Of a stretch of 64,000 nucleotides of DNA, positions 45,260-58,309 are shown in pieces. The notes beneath the pieces are model-generated. The model saw only the letters and a list, made by a program, of their open reading frames with translations. It was not told the origin of the DNA and made no database searches. Both the position numbers and the translations under genes were made by a program. Position 1 is the first letter of the stretch; the number at the start of each line of letters is the position of its first letter. The stretch is from Helicostylum pulchrum (Eukaryota; Mucoromycota; Mucoromycetes; Mucorales; Mucoraceae): the NCBI GenBank assembly GCA_025677825.1, contig JAIXMO010000025.1:310001-374000 (forward strand). The letters run 5' to 3'.

Positions 45260-45982
45260 ATGAAATTCTCCACCGTTTCTATCGCTGCTTTAGCTACTGT
45301 TGCTGCTACTGCCTCTGCCACACTCACTGTATGTATCTACACTATACAAAATTAATTATCTTGTAACTAAACAGATGTCATAAAATAATTAGATTAACGA
45401 GCCTTGGGCACAAACCACTTGGACTGCTGGTGGTAACGGTTCCGTTACTTGGAATTCTACCGTTGAAGAAGTTGGAAAGTTATGTGAAATCCACTTATTG
45501 ACCGGTGAGGCTATTGCTGCTACGTAAGTGCAATTGATTTTTTGTTTTATATCAGAAAGACTTTTCTAAACCTTTTATCTATTTAGTTTTGTCGCCAACT
45601 TGACCAGCAACGGTAACTTAGTTCCTTGTAACTATACCAGAGTTAACGTAAGTTTATTTAGTTCAATTATATAACTGTGCATAGTTTTGATTTTTTTTTT
45701 AAACTGATATAGTTTAACCATCTTCCCGATTATGCTGCTGGTGATTACTTTGTTCGTCTTGGTCAAAATGGTGGTGCCATGGATCTTTACACGTACTCTG
45801 GTTACTTCAAGTACGTTGGTAACGGTACTGTTGCTGTTGAGACACCCTCTACCAACGTCACTGTTGCTACTGATCCCATTGCTCCTACTGATGCCACTGT
45901 TCCTATCGATGATACCGATGTTACTGCTGATGCCGTTGCTCAACCTGTCGCCCCCGTTGACAGCGCTTTTTCCACTATTTAA
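45260..45982 (+). CDS. Secreted Kre9/Knh1-domain protein
   Basis: Four exons: 45260-45328, 45393-45523, 45587-45647 and 45713-45982; 176 aa. Exon 1 is exactly a signal peptide ('MKFSTVSIAALATVAATASA' plus three residues). The mature part starts 'INEPWAQTTWTAGGNGSVTW', the opening strand pattern of the Kre9/Knh1 N-terminal (Ser-Thr-rich membrane-anchored, PF10342-type) domain. 'DYAAGDYFVRLGQ' is the second family block. N-glycosylation sites such as NGS, NST and NYT are present. The tail is Thr/Val/Asp/Pro-rich and lacks a clear GPI hydrophobic end. Family members occur in fungal walls; a specific role is not known. Confidence 0.75.
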
Positions 45983-46160
45983 TTTCCCCTCTCATTGCAA
46001 TAATATAATTTTTTGTGTACCTTCATATATCAACCATTTTTGTACAATATTTCCTTAATAAATAGGTTCATTATAAACTGAAAAAAAAAAATATTTAATA
46101 GTACTAAAATAATATGATTTCGATATTTATCTTTTTTTTTTAAAAAAAAAGAATGTTTTA

Positions 46161-48398
46161 TTACTCAATAATTGGGTGAACTTTATCCTTTATAGAAACC
46201 TTTTCCAATTCTTTTGCAATGCGTGCCGTATACCTAGCCTTAATAATCTCTTCATCAGACCATCCATTAAATACTTCGGGAGCAGAATCATCAGAATCAT
46301 CATCACTTTCAAACGAATCAGTTGATTCGTAATTTGAACCGGTGTCATTAATATTATCCTCGCCGCAATTACTACAACGACGACCGGTTCCTTTTTCTCC
46401 TCGATAACGACCTTTTTGAGAATCGTCGTCGTAAAACATACCAAATACCTCGTCGTGACCTGCATCAGAAGATCCCGAAGTTGTTGAAGATCCGGATGAT
46501 TTTCGAGTATTATTATGATGCATGTGGGGCGTTGATGGTGGTGGTGGTGACTGAGTACCGCCACGAGTAACTGGAGGAAATCCTGATCTGGTGAGCGGAA
46601 TATGTTGGCTACTTGCACTTCGCGAAGAAGAAGATAAACTCTTTGATGAAGAATGAGTAGGATGCGATTCGACGACAGCAAATGACTTTTGACGCTCGCG
46701 TCGATTCCAATGAAGACAATTTTGAAGCGAATTAAACCAGTCGGTAGCTTGATCTTCTTTACAAACAGTAGGGAATGGGTATCTGGAAGCAGTTACTTTG
46801 ATATGATCACCCTCTATCATATTAAAGTCGTTAATATTGATGGCGGAAAATTATTTTTTTTTAAAAAAAACTTACGTTTGATCTCTACTCGTCCACGCCC
46901 ATCGAAGCTAACCCAAGCTGTATTTCTAGAATTGAAAGGAACACAGATACGAAGCTCCATAGAGTCTGGTACTAACGTAGGACGGAATGAAAGGGTATGA
47001 GGACAAATGGGGGTGATAAGAATTGCATGGATATCGGGATGAGTAAGCGATCCTCCAGCCGAAAGCTAAAATAATTCGAAAGTTAAATACGATTTATACT
47101 CTATTTTCGATTTTCTGGTTTTTTTTTCTTACCGAGTAAGCGGTACTTCCGGTAGGAGTAGAAATAGCTAAGCCATCTGCTTGTACTGTAGTTAAATGTT
47201 TGTCATCCCCAAATAATTCCAACAAAGAAACAAAAGGACTTGGACCTCTATCAACAACCAAATCATTAATGACATGGTACTTCTCGGCAGGAACAGTAGT
47301 AAAGCAAGGTACTTGACGTTCTTCGCCCAAAGGTTCTATCAGTTGTTCCTCAGGACAGATACCTTCCTCGACGTCATCGCCATCAACTTCACCAAACTTC
47401 TTTGGTTTTCCGTCTGCCGCGGCTTGTTGTTGACGTTTTTTAAGCTCTTGACACCAGCCACCGACACTGAACTTTCCAGTAACTGGGTCACGTACAACGT
47501 TTCTTAATTGAACAGATTTGGTTTCGTCATCTGTATGAGGTACGCGTCGATACACGGTACATGTTAAACGACCACGAAGGTTAATACGAACACCGCGGTC
47601 CATAGCATTAAAAAGATGCTGTCTAAACCTATCGAAATCAAATGGCGTCAAAAATCCAAGTGACCCCAAATGAAAAGGAATGACAGGAGGAACATAACTT
47701 TGGAACAACCAGGATGAAAATAATACTGTGCCATCTCCTCCCAACTTTTTTTTAAAAAAAAAAACGTTATTTAGTTTATTCTATTTTTTTTTCGGATTGA
47801 AGAAAAAAAAACTTACTGTAACAATAAAATCGAATGATTTTGGTTTAGAAGCGCATAACTCGGGATTCCAGAATTTTAGCTTTTCATTAGCCAGTGGATG
47901 CTTTTGAAGGATTTTATCATAATGAAACCGCTTTGAACTTTTAAGTTTTTCATCAACATAACTATTATTTTTTTTAAAAAAAAAAGTAAGAATATAAGTT
48001 TGTACATATTAAAAAAAATGATGGTTACACAGTTATGCCATTCTCCAATCCATTACGAGGCGTCTCGATTAAAAACAAGGCAATATCTCTAGTCATCCCG
48101 ATAAGTGAAGCATCACCAGGCTTGGTGATCAACATAACTGATTTAACAACGTCCCACTTGACTCGAGTTTTACCTAATATAAAGGATTAAAAAAAAAATT
48201 ATACGGATTTTTTTAAAAATACTTGCTCATTTTTCTCGCTACTTCTCTTACAGCTTCTGCTGTATCTGCTAAACGACAAGTATGTTTTCGAGAAACTGCC
48301 TCAATAGTTTGCGGTCTATCTGGAGAAGTGTTGTGTGCTAATGTCGTTAAAGCATCTGTTAGTGCAGTGCAAGAAATATTATTAGAAGCTGGTTTCAT
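46161..48398 (-). CDS. NAD+ kinase (ATP-NAD kinase)
   Basis: Six exons: 48398-48227, 48173-48029, 47961-47817, 47744-47133, 47065-46876 and 46813-46161; 638 aa. The signature GGDGT opens exon 4 (about residue 156). The NAD-binding block '[22 protein letters not shown]' is split by intron 4. 'WVSFDGRGR' and '[10 protein letters not shown]' complete the fold. The enzyme phosphorylates NAD+ to NADP+; yeast homologues are Utr1, Yef1 and Pos5. There is no clear mitochondrial presequence, so a cytosolic Utr1-like role is likely. An acidic, Gln/Lys-rich loop sits in the middle, and a Ser/His/Asp-rich tail of about 180 residues follows the domain. Intron 1 (48174-48226) requires a GC donor (GCAAGT); the nearby GT puts a stop in exon 2. 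Confidence 0.9.
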
Positions 48399-48820
48399 TT
48401 TTTTTCTCTCGAGTTACAGAAGAAAAAGGGTGCAGGATGATCAGTTGTCTTATCTGCCATTTTTTTTTTCAAGACAATAGTCACATACGGGTCTTTAAAC
48501 TACTCTGTGGTGGTTTGTGTGAAACCCGCGATCTATTCCAGTTATACTTTTTTGTGTGGGATAATTATATAAGCGACCGTGCGGATCGACCGTGTATAAA
48601 GAATTTTTTAAAATGATTAATTGATATTATTAAAACAAAGGGATAATAATCAAAATGATGGGTAGAGCGAGGATAGTAACATAAACCTTAAAAAGTAATT
48701 AAATTATAAAGACAGTCAATATATACTTGAATGGGGCGCGTATCAGCAGTGAACCTTTAGAAATTTAACTAGGAAAAGTAACTAAATACACTGTTGCTAA
48801 ATGATGAAAGATTGAAAAGG
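48399..48820. other. Intergenic, NAD kinase promoter side
   Basis: No gene. AT-rich; begins the 48.5-56 kb repeat-rich block. Confidence 0.45.
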
Positions 48821-48949
48821 AATGCAGTGTAAGCCAAATAAAGTGAACGCAAAGACACCTTTTAGTCCTTTATATCATAGCTAATAATTTTTAAGTGTAT
48901 TGTTATGTGGCATTCCAACAAATAGCTTAGTACAGCTTTTTAACTTGGT
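48821..48949 (+). repeat. Dispersed repeat R1, copy 2
   Basis: Same-orientation partner of 17747-17868. Shared blocks include 'CCAAATAAAGTGAACG' and 'ACCTTTTAGTCCT'. Here it is not followed by the fold-back element, so R1 appears to be separable from R2. Confidence 0.65.
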
Positions 48950-49113
48950 TTTCGGACCTTCTCTTTTTTGTATAAATCCAATTTTTTATTAAAAGTCACA
49001 TGTCAAAAGAGGGATGTGCAGTGGAAAAGTAGAAGAAAGCAGTAACATCGTATGACTTTTGACTGAGAAATTAAGGTATTATTGGGTGTGGAGGAGATTG
49101 AGTAGTTAAGGTA

Positions 49114-49690
49114 TTAAGGTTGGCGAATCCAAGTTGGTTTGATCAGTGTATTGATGGTAAATTTTGATGGCCGTACAGACGACTTGATTCGGGATGAAAG
49201 GGATCTCATCGAACACAAAACGCCAGTAATGAATCCAAACAGCTTCGAGAATTGATCCAAACAAAAAGGCAAATTTGATTCAAAAAATTTCGGGAATCGG
49301 AAAGTATACAGAATAGACGAGACTTGTTTAGCTGAGAGGAGGTGTAGTTGAGGTTGGCGAGGAAAAAGATATTGAAAGGATATTTTCCATATTTGCCATA
49401 TCCTTTGGCAGTTGATAAACATGTGTTCAGGATGTTGAAACGATTCGGTAGTGCAGAGTAGGCAGAAAGGAGATTGAACGATATCGGGCATTAGCCGGTG
49501 GGTGACTACACGAGTATTTATTTTGTTGTGCATTAGTTTATACCATATATTTTTGACTTTAAACGTCAATTTTGTTTTCCAGAATTTACGCCAGGTGGTA
49601 GCGGTTATGCGAGATACTGAGAGGTGACCGAAAGGTTCTTGCAGTGTAATATCAGTTCGATATATATTCGAAGTAAATGCGGTTGTACGA
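49114..49690 (-). mobile_element. Truncated LINE: zf-RVT domain of a non-LTR reverse transcriptase
   Basis: The minus-strand frame is open from about 49690 to a stop at 49114. It reads 'TWRKFWKTKLTFKVKNIWYK', then 'KLMHNKINTRVVTHRLMPD', then a zinc knuckle 'CLLC...HPEHMFINC' and 'RIWQIWKISF'. This is the zf-RVT (reverse-transcriptase zinc-binding) domain found at the C-terminus of plant and fungal LINE ORF2 proteins. The polymerase and endonuclease domains are absent, as expected for a 5'-truncated insertion. No poly(A) tail was recognised at the 3' side. Confidence 0.75.
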
Positions 49691-49884
49691 GTTCAATAAA
49701 AAGCGTACCAAGTGTGTACTGAGTTCATTGAAAAATGTAATTATACAGACATCATAGTCTTACAGCCAAACTTTTTTTGGGACACCAGTTGCAATCTGTC
49801 AATGATTATTTTTTTCGGTTTATCATATATTCTGATGATAATAACTTGTTAGTTCTGTTAATTATTAGAATCAATAATATACAT

Positions 49885-50330
49885 ACTTAACAAACTGATA
49901 TAAATCATCTACGCTAGTAGACAACCCTGCAACTAAACAAACATCTTCATCTGTGGTATTTAAATAGTTTATCAAATCTGAAAGGCGTATACACTTCATT
50001 AATATTGCAAGCTATATCATACACATATACTGTCCCTCACATACTAAACTTGAGTGTTTCCTGTGACATTGCTTATTTTGTCCAAGATTTGTGGATTATC
50101 TTTTAAATCATGCGAAGCAACAAGATGATACAAACACTTTGTCAACAAGTGCTCTGTTGCTTAAGCAATTCACCATTTTTTGAAGAAGTTTGAATCTTGT
50201 CTTCTCCTCTCCGTTACCTGGTAATTTTCTAACATAACCAATAATTGAAAATCTCTGTTCCTTCAAGCTTTTTATATGTTTCTGATAGTTTGGAATGAAA
50301 TCAACGGTGGCCTTGACGATACCATCTTAA
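49885..50330 (-). pseudogene. Broken repetitive ORF with a recombinase-like 'GYVRK' start
   Basis: Minus-strand frame 50326-50108 reads 'SIIGYVRKLPGNGEEKTR' and 'LLQKMVNCLSNRALVDKVFVS', then a TGA. A +1 shift continues 'HDLKDNPQILDKISNVTGN', and a further piece with 'LINYLNTTDEDVCLV' follows after a possible intron. The GY[VI]RKS-like opening recalls the N-terminus of serine recombinases, but no catalytic Ser context can be shown. I associate this ORF type with repetitive gene families in Mucoromycota. It is a relic. Confidence 0.4.
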
Positions 50331-50390
50331 AGAGAAGTTAAACAATAAATCATTTTCTCACATTTAATTCATAACTTTAACTAAAGAATC

Positions 50391-50838
50391 ATGGAATACC
50401 AACGTTATGCAGAGACATATGGTTATGAAGACGTTAGTGTCGCTATTCCTCCTGCCTTGCCTGATAATATTAAACAGCACGTTTTTGTAACTCACGATGA
50501 GAGTACATTCTATGCCAACGATCATCAACAGTATGCTTGGTTGGAATCGACTGAGTTTCATAATGCCCAAATCACAAGGGAGATCCATTATGATCTCAGA
50601 ATTCCAATGCCCGTGCCATGGAACAATGAGAGCGGTTATAGAAGGCAAGGAGATGATTTCCAGAGTGGTATTCTACCCACCATTTACAAGAAAAAGGCAG
50701 CTTGCAAATGGTGAAAATTCGAGTATTAGAATTAGAAGAATCTATGTTTTGAAGAAGGAATATTTGAGACCATTCCTTTCTATAGGTCACTACGTCCTCT
50801 CTTTCGAGACCGTCGAAATAAACTACCTTACCTTTTAA
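50391..50838 (+). pseudogene. Frameshifted repetitive ORF, possible transposase fragment
   Basis: Frame 50391-50560 carries 'HVFVTHDESTFYAND'. The continuation, 'SQGRSIMISEFQCPCHGTM' and 'GKEMISRVVFYPPF', is in the next frame (from about 50560), so the gene has a shift near 50550-50570. The block 'THDESTFYAND...GRSIM(I/V)S(E/D)F' belongs to a repetitive fungal family that I recall as transposase-like, with Asp in 'HDE' as a candidate catalytic residue. The assignment is tentative. Confidence 0.45.
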
Positions 50839-50925
50839 ATATGAGAGGTTATTAACTAAGTATTATCTGTTTTTTTTTCATTCTGGCGTAAATGATTTAC
50901 CCACACGTTTAAAGTGGAAACTCCA

Positions 50926-51165
50926 TTATATAAGCTTATTTCTATTGCATTCGATAGACAAAGGATCGGTAATGGCCCCGCTATCATCAACTTCAACATT
51001 CAACGTATGGTTTTCAATAGCTGCAGGAAGGATCACAGTTCGAAGTTCGTTCTGTAAAGTAGGAATGTTTCTTTGGAACTTTGGTACTGATCGAAACCAT
51101 TCAAGTACTTTTTCCTTGATATCGTTGTACGGCGAGGTACTTGGACCGTTCATAACCAATTCCAT
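50926..51165 (-). other. Unassigned ORF fragment
   Basis: 79-codon ORF with sensible composition ('DIKEKVLEWFRSVPKFQRN', 'ILPAAIENHTLNVEVDDSG'). It has no recognised family. In this context it is probably another piece of a repetitive gene. Confidence 0.25.
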
Positions 51166-51435
51166 CTGATTGTTTTATGCTTAAAAGGGTTTGCCGTCGT
51201 GTTTTATCAATAAGAAAAAAAGGGGGGAAATCGGAGCTAAAAGTTGAAGGTTTAAAAGTGGATGCACTCTACATAAGCAGACTTCCTAAAGAAAAAACCT
51301 AAAAAAAACATCAGCAATGAATTTCTTTTTAGAATAGTGTATGGAATGGAGCCCAAACCAAAGCTTCCAAGTCACGCAAGAAGGAAGATGATGGCCCATA
51401 TCTTTGGGAATATGCCTTTTTTTAATTACAGCGAA

Positions 51436-51710
51436 AGAAAAAGCTCACTGAGATACCTGAGTCTAAAAGATCGCTCGCATTAGAAATTACTGCTAATTTT
51501 AGCAGCTATAATAAATATTGGTTTTTATTTTTTAAAGAAATAAGAAACGTGTTTTAGACCCAAGTTTTATAGTAAAAAATAGTTGTTTTAACTATATCTT
51601 TGATGAATAAAAGTGCTACATCTAAAATTGGGCGAGAAAACGCGCTTTAAAGAAATCATCAATTTAAGGACCACTTAACTCAAAATTTAGCAACTTTCAA
51701 CATGGAAAAT
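51436..51710 (-). repeat. Fold-back element R2, inverted and internally deleted copy
   Basis: Reverse complement of the right end of R2. It matches about 55445 down to 55290, then jumps to about 54945-54852, skipping roughly 330 bp. It includes the hairpin CTGCTAATTTTAGCAG shared with the copy at 55378. Confidence 0.7.
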
Positions 51711-51841
51711 ATGTTGTTTTATGTCGACATTTTTCAACATAAGTTAACATCCCGATTTTCCGTAGTGTTTTTTGTCTTTTATCTTAGAACTAATACTTTT
51801 CTAAGGTGCGTCTGTATTAGAATGAGACACCTTTTCTATAT

Positions 51842-52054
51842 AAGGACGAAATAAAAGAATTGGGCCAAATATACAAGCAAGAAGTCAGCAAAAAAATAAC
51901 CGATATTGGAAAAGAAAAGGTTATCAATGTAATTAATGGTGCACTGGCCCTACCAGTCATAAAAAAAAACGCTTGGAAAACAAAGTACAAAAGAAAATTA
52001 GAAGAAGAGGTACTGACCAAAGATGTAAGCGACTCGGCGGTGGATGAAGCATAA
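51842..52054 (+). other. Unassigned Lys/Glu-rich ORF fragment
   Basis: Open frame reading 'QIYKQEVSKKITDIGKEKV', 'NVINGALALPVI' and 'KRKLEEEVL' to a stop at 52054. It has no ATG and no recognised family. Likely a relic. Confidence 0.2.
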
Positions 52055-52321
52055 AATCTTCGCCAGGAAGTAAATTTGTATTTAATCTTTCAAGTCTTGA
52101 AAAAAAATTTGAAGAATTATATAAAATGTGTGGTATACTTCCTTGTGATTAGACTTGGGAAACTTTCACTTTGGAAACTTTTTTTTTGTTAGCGTTTTAT
52201 AGCGAATAAAAAATAAGAACAGCCTTTATTTAGTCATCAAGTAAAAAACTACTTCAATTATAATATTAAATAAAAGCAATCGTTTTTTTTTGGGGGGGAC
52301 ACTGGTTTATACATAAAGTGC

Positions 52322-53911
52322 CTAATTTTCTCTTCTCTTTTGATTCTTTCTTGCGACAGACACAAATCGACCATTGTCTTCCGGAGTTGTTGCACAGCTA
52401 ATTTTTGATACAACACAAGAGTCCTCTGTATCACTAAGTGCTCTTTTTAAAGATGATTTCAATTTTTTCCTTGCGCTTTGAGAAGGACTGAGCATAATTG
52501 AATTGTTTGCAACTATTGATTTTAAGCTCAAAAGTGCAGATAGTAAAGGCAAAATATTTTCAGATAAATCTTCAATTTTGTACGGAACAGTAAAATCACT
52601 GGAGCGAGTTATACGACAGGTGTAGTTTACAGGATTATCTAATATGTCGATATACAACGTAAGACCTAAAAGGAGAAAGTAAGTAAAAGAAGGAACATGA
52701 AACTATCTTATGCTTACCAAAAGTCAGAAGTCCTATAACATTCAAGCTCTTCCTTAAATTACTATCATAATTAACATTCTCAAACAATTGTAGGAGGGTG
52801 TCTTTCATTGCTTTACGACACTTTATTCCTCTTTCAAGTATCGTTTTCGTATTATTGTCATATGATTTCTCCTCTCCAACTCCAAGTTCCAAAGTTTCAT
52901 TCCTCGTAATGATAAGATCTTGTCTGTGTCCCATTTTTTATTAGTGAGCTTTTCTAAGGAGGAAGGTAAACGATCTTTGTTTCTTCTTATGTTACTAGCA
53001 TTGGAGCTAACTTCACCTCTAAAAAAGAAACCAATAAGTATAAATTTCGATATTACAAGTTATTGCATACCTCACAACGCCAATATCTTGAACAGCTTCA
53101 AGAAGTTTATCAACCATTGTCCAAATTCTGTTTTGGTACCATCTTTCATTATTAGTCCGCTTAAACGTACCTTCGATTTCATAGAGTGGGAGTAAGTTGT
53201 CTAATGTTCGACAAATCCAGTCCATATCGGCATGCTCCTTGGGGTCATAACACTGGTAAAAGCTTCTTACCATTAGCAGCTGCCTTAAGCCACTTGTATT
53301 TTTCACATTATTAAACTTATTCAAATAATCAACCAGCTCGTCGCTGATCTCTGGTATACGTACAGGCTTGATTGCTTTAAATATCTTTGAGTCGCTTTTC
53401 AGAGAAAACTTTATAGAAATTAGTATTGCAAAAAGATCTTTCTTCAAGTTTCAACATCTCCCTGTGAGCATTTATTTTTAGTGAATATCTGTATAGTTGA
53501 TAAACAATTTTTTTTTTTTTAGAAACTATAGGCGCTCGATAGAGTAAAACAAACGGAAATATCTAATACTATGTAAAGCGTAGAATGCCATTTCCAATCA
53601 CGTAAAAACGTATCTTGATATGACTTTAGCAAATTGTAAGTATCAGACACTTGGTTTCTTGGTTTCCGCTTAGAGCTGATGCGGTGCTCGAACAAATTAC
53701 CATCTCCATAACACGAACTGTAAGAAATAATCAAACAAATTCATGCTTAGTACAAAGCATTCCTAATGCTTGCTTCCATTCTAACTTTTCGTCGTTTGGC
53801 ACTAAAGTGGCTACTCGGCTAGATATTTCCACAAGGCTAACAAATGCTACATCAGCATGTTTTGTTTTAATTTGTTTTCCAAGAAACAAAAAGATCAACT
53901 CTTATCCATAA
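52322..53911 (-). pseudogene. Lineage-specific repetitive gene, copy 2, broken
   Basis: Minus-strand pieces in order: 53911 to about 53740 ('ADVAFVSLVEISSRVATLV'), 53717-53560 ('YGDGNLFEHRISSKRK'), 53420-53073 ('RIPEISDELVDYLNKF', 'NERWYQNRIWTMVDKLL'), 53018-52940, then 'MGHRQDLIITRNETLELGVG' from 52934 and a last exon ending at 52322. The frame changes between 'SLEKLTNKK' and 'MGHRQD' at a six-A run (52934-52939); one more A would restore it, so a slippage frameshift is likely. 'DLIITRNETLELGVGEEKS...NTKTILERGIKCRKAMKD' parallels the 42.3-43.8 kb copy. Function unknown. First exons are uncertain. Confidence 0.5.
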
Positions 53912-54012
53912 AAAAAAACTAGTTAGCGTAAAGTGCTTTTACCTTGATATTTTTACGTGTAACTCTTGACAAACTTTGAACGATTATATTGAACACATCT
54001 AATACTACATTA

Positions 54013-54225
54013 AGCACGAATTACCATCTCCAATCATACGAGGTAATACCCTGGCATGACTTTAGCAAAATGTAAACAGCAGACACTTGCTTCCTTGCTC
54101 GCCATCTGTCAATTGGCACAACGGTGACAAACGGACGACCTAATCCCACAAGGTTTACGGCTGGCGGCATTAAGGATTCACGCTTAGTACGAAGCACTCC
54201 TAATGCTTACTCCCATTTTTTAGTT
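54013..54225 (-). repeat. Degenerate duplicate of the 5' part of the preceding gene
   Basis: Matches 53577-53800 in the same orientation, with shared blocks such as 'GACTTTAGCAAA', 'CAGACACTTG' and 'CTTAGTACGAAGCA' / 'CTTAGTACAAAGCA'. The minus-strand reading gives 'ALGVLRTKRES', 'ARKQVSAVYILLKSCQ' and 'YDWRW' with stops. It is a relic of a tandem duplication. Confidence 0.6.
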
Positions 54226-54248
54226 TATAACTGAAAGAGAAAATAAAG

Positions 54249-55455
54249 TACTATTTTAACTGACATCAATAAAAAATTTAATAGAATTTAACATAATGTT
54301 AATGTTTGAGCTCTTGCAGAAAATGATACACAGCAAATTTTTTTGTACAATAACTTGGACGAGTTCAAAACTTTTTAAAGCGCTATAATCTATCATTGCT
54401 CATCCGTTATTCTCTTAAAAACGCGTGTTTTTAAGTAAAGGTTTAGAAGTAACTTCTAAAAAAGGTCATTTTTCGGTGATCGAAATAAGGTGTTTTGTGT
54501 GTGTCATTAAACGTCAGGAAATGTTTCTTTTTTTCAAGTTACTTAATGAAAGTTACTCCTTAGGATGTTGTCTTTAATATCAATTATAAAAAATGCTCGT
54601 TGTTTTATACCTTTTTGATTTTTTTGATTTTTTTGTCGGTCGGTCATTTTGATCATTCTTGATCATTTTGGGGGGTCAAACCCTTTTGTGTTTTAGCGGT
54701 TATTTTAAGGTTACTCCAGATCCAATTTAACTTTTGCTGTGGAAAAATTAATTATAATAAAGAGCTTTTTTTTGTGCATTGAATCCATTTAAAATCATAT
54801 TTTTAATAAAAACACTGACCGCGTAATCACTGTTTTAGACGTTTTTTTTTTTTGCTAAAATTTGAGTTAAGCAGTCCTTAAATTAACGAATTCTTTAAAT
54901 CGCGTTTTCTCGCTCAATTTTGGATGTAGCACTTTCTTTTATAAACATCCAATATATAGTTTTTGAATATCTACATTCGGTGCTATAATTAAACACGGTA
55001 ATAAAAAACTATATTTTACGTAATGGCGAAGCTCTGAAAATGGTTACACGATGTTACACTAAAAAAGTGTATTTTTTCACTCAAAAAAAAAAACGTCAAA
55101 AACAGCGATTACTCCTTCAGTTTATGCATTAAAAATATGATTTAAAATGGATTGGAAGCGTCTAAACGAGTTCTAAATTATGCAAGTTTTTTCCACAAGG
55201 ATAGGCAAATTGGATTAGGAGTAATGGTAAAATAACCGCAAAACCACAAAAGGGGTTGACCCCCAAAAATGAAAATCGAAAACAAGATATATTTAAAACA
55301 ACTTTTTTTTATTATAAAACTTGGGTCCAAAACGCATTTCTTGTTTCTTTAAAAAATAAAAACCAATATTTATTATAACTGCTAATTTTAGCAGTGATTT
55401 CTTATGTGAGCGATTATTTAGAGTCAGGTATCTCAGTGGGCTTTTTCCTTTAGAA
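54249..55455 (+). repeat. Fold-back element R2, copy 2 (about 1.2 kb)
   Basis: Colinear with 17869-19075. The inverted arms are very clear here: 54669-54852 against 55079-55264, beginning GGGGGTCAAACCCTTTTGTG and ending (right arm) AAAAGGGGTTGACCCCC. The loop is about 225 nt. No ORF. The hairpin CTGCTAATTTTAGCAG sits at 55379-55394 near the right end. Confidence 0.8.
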
Positions 55456-56226
55456 GTAGTTATCCACTGCACGATAATAAGGGTGGATTTTCTTCCGCAT
55501 TTCGGTCACTCTTAAATAGAGCCGCTACTGTATACGAGTTTACTGATAAAACAAAAAGATTAATATAGTCATCACAATTATTATTATTCTCTCGCACTCG
55601 CATTTATTACAAGAGAAAAACTTGTTTTTACATGCAATTAAAGTACTTATTTAACTTCATGTAGTAAGCCCTTTTTTTTGTGAGTAAACGAAATAGAGCA
55701 TCATATTTTATTTGGATCAATTGCGTATATATCAGTGGAATAAACGAGAAATGTCGAAGGAAAAGAACAGTGTATACATCTAATATAGTTTTTTTGTTTG
55801 TAAGGACAGGGGTAATAAAAGAGACTACACATTATTAGTAGGAATCGACTTGCAATTCCTCGCTGATACCGATACGTGGTATGGTATCAATTCCTTATAT
55901 TATGAATTAATATATATGTAACGGTATCTGCTGTATTGGTTACTTATTGCATATTATAATTGCACGTATTTTATTATTCGATATGATAGCCTTCAACCTT
56001 AAAAAAAATCTCGCTGTATTTCTTTTTTAACTCGAGTATCTCATTACATAGTATATTATCCAACGAGCACTTTGTTTCCATATTTACATCGTATCATTGT
56101 AAGTATCATTTTTAAGAGGACAATAAGCTTTAATACGAATATTGAAATTAAGCTCAAAAAAAAAAAGAAAAAACTCCTATTTGGGAAATCCGTTCCTTTT
56201 TTTTCTTTTTTACAATAAACAATACT
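55456..56226. other. Intergenic; promoter side of the PDK1-type kinase
   Basis: AT-rich, no gene. 55608-55725 resembles 44030-44100. The final 70 bp are A- then T-rich before the kinase ATG. Confidence 0.45.
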
Positions 56227-58309
<2,083 letters not shown>

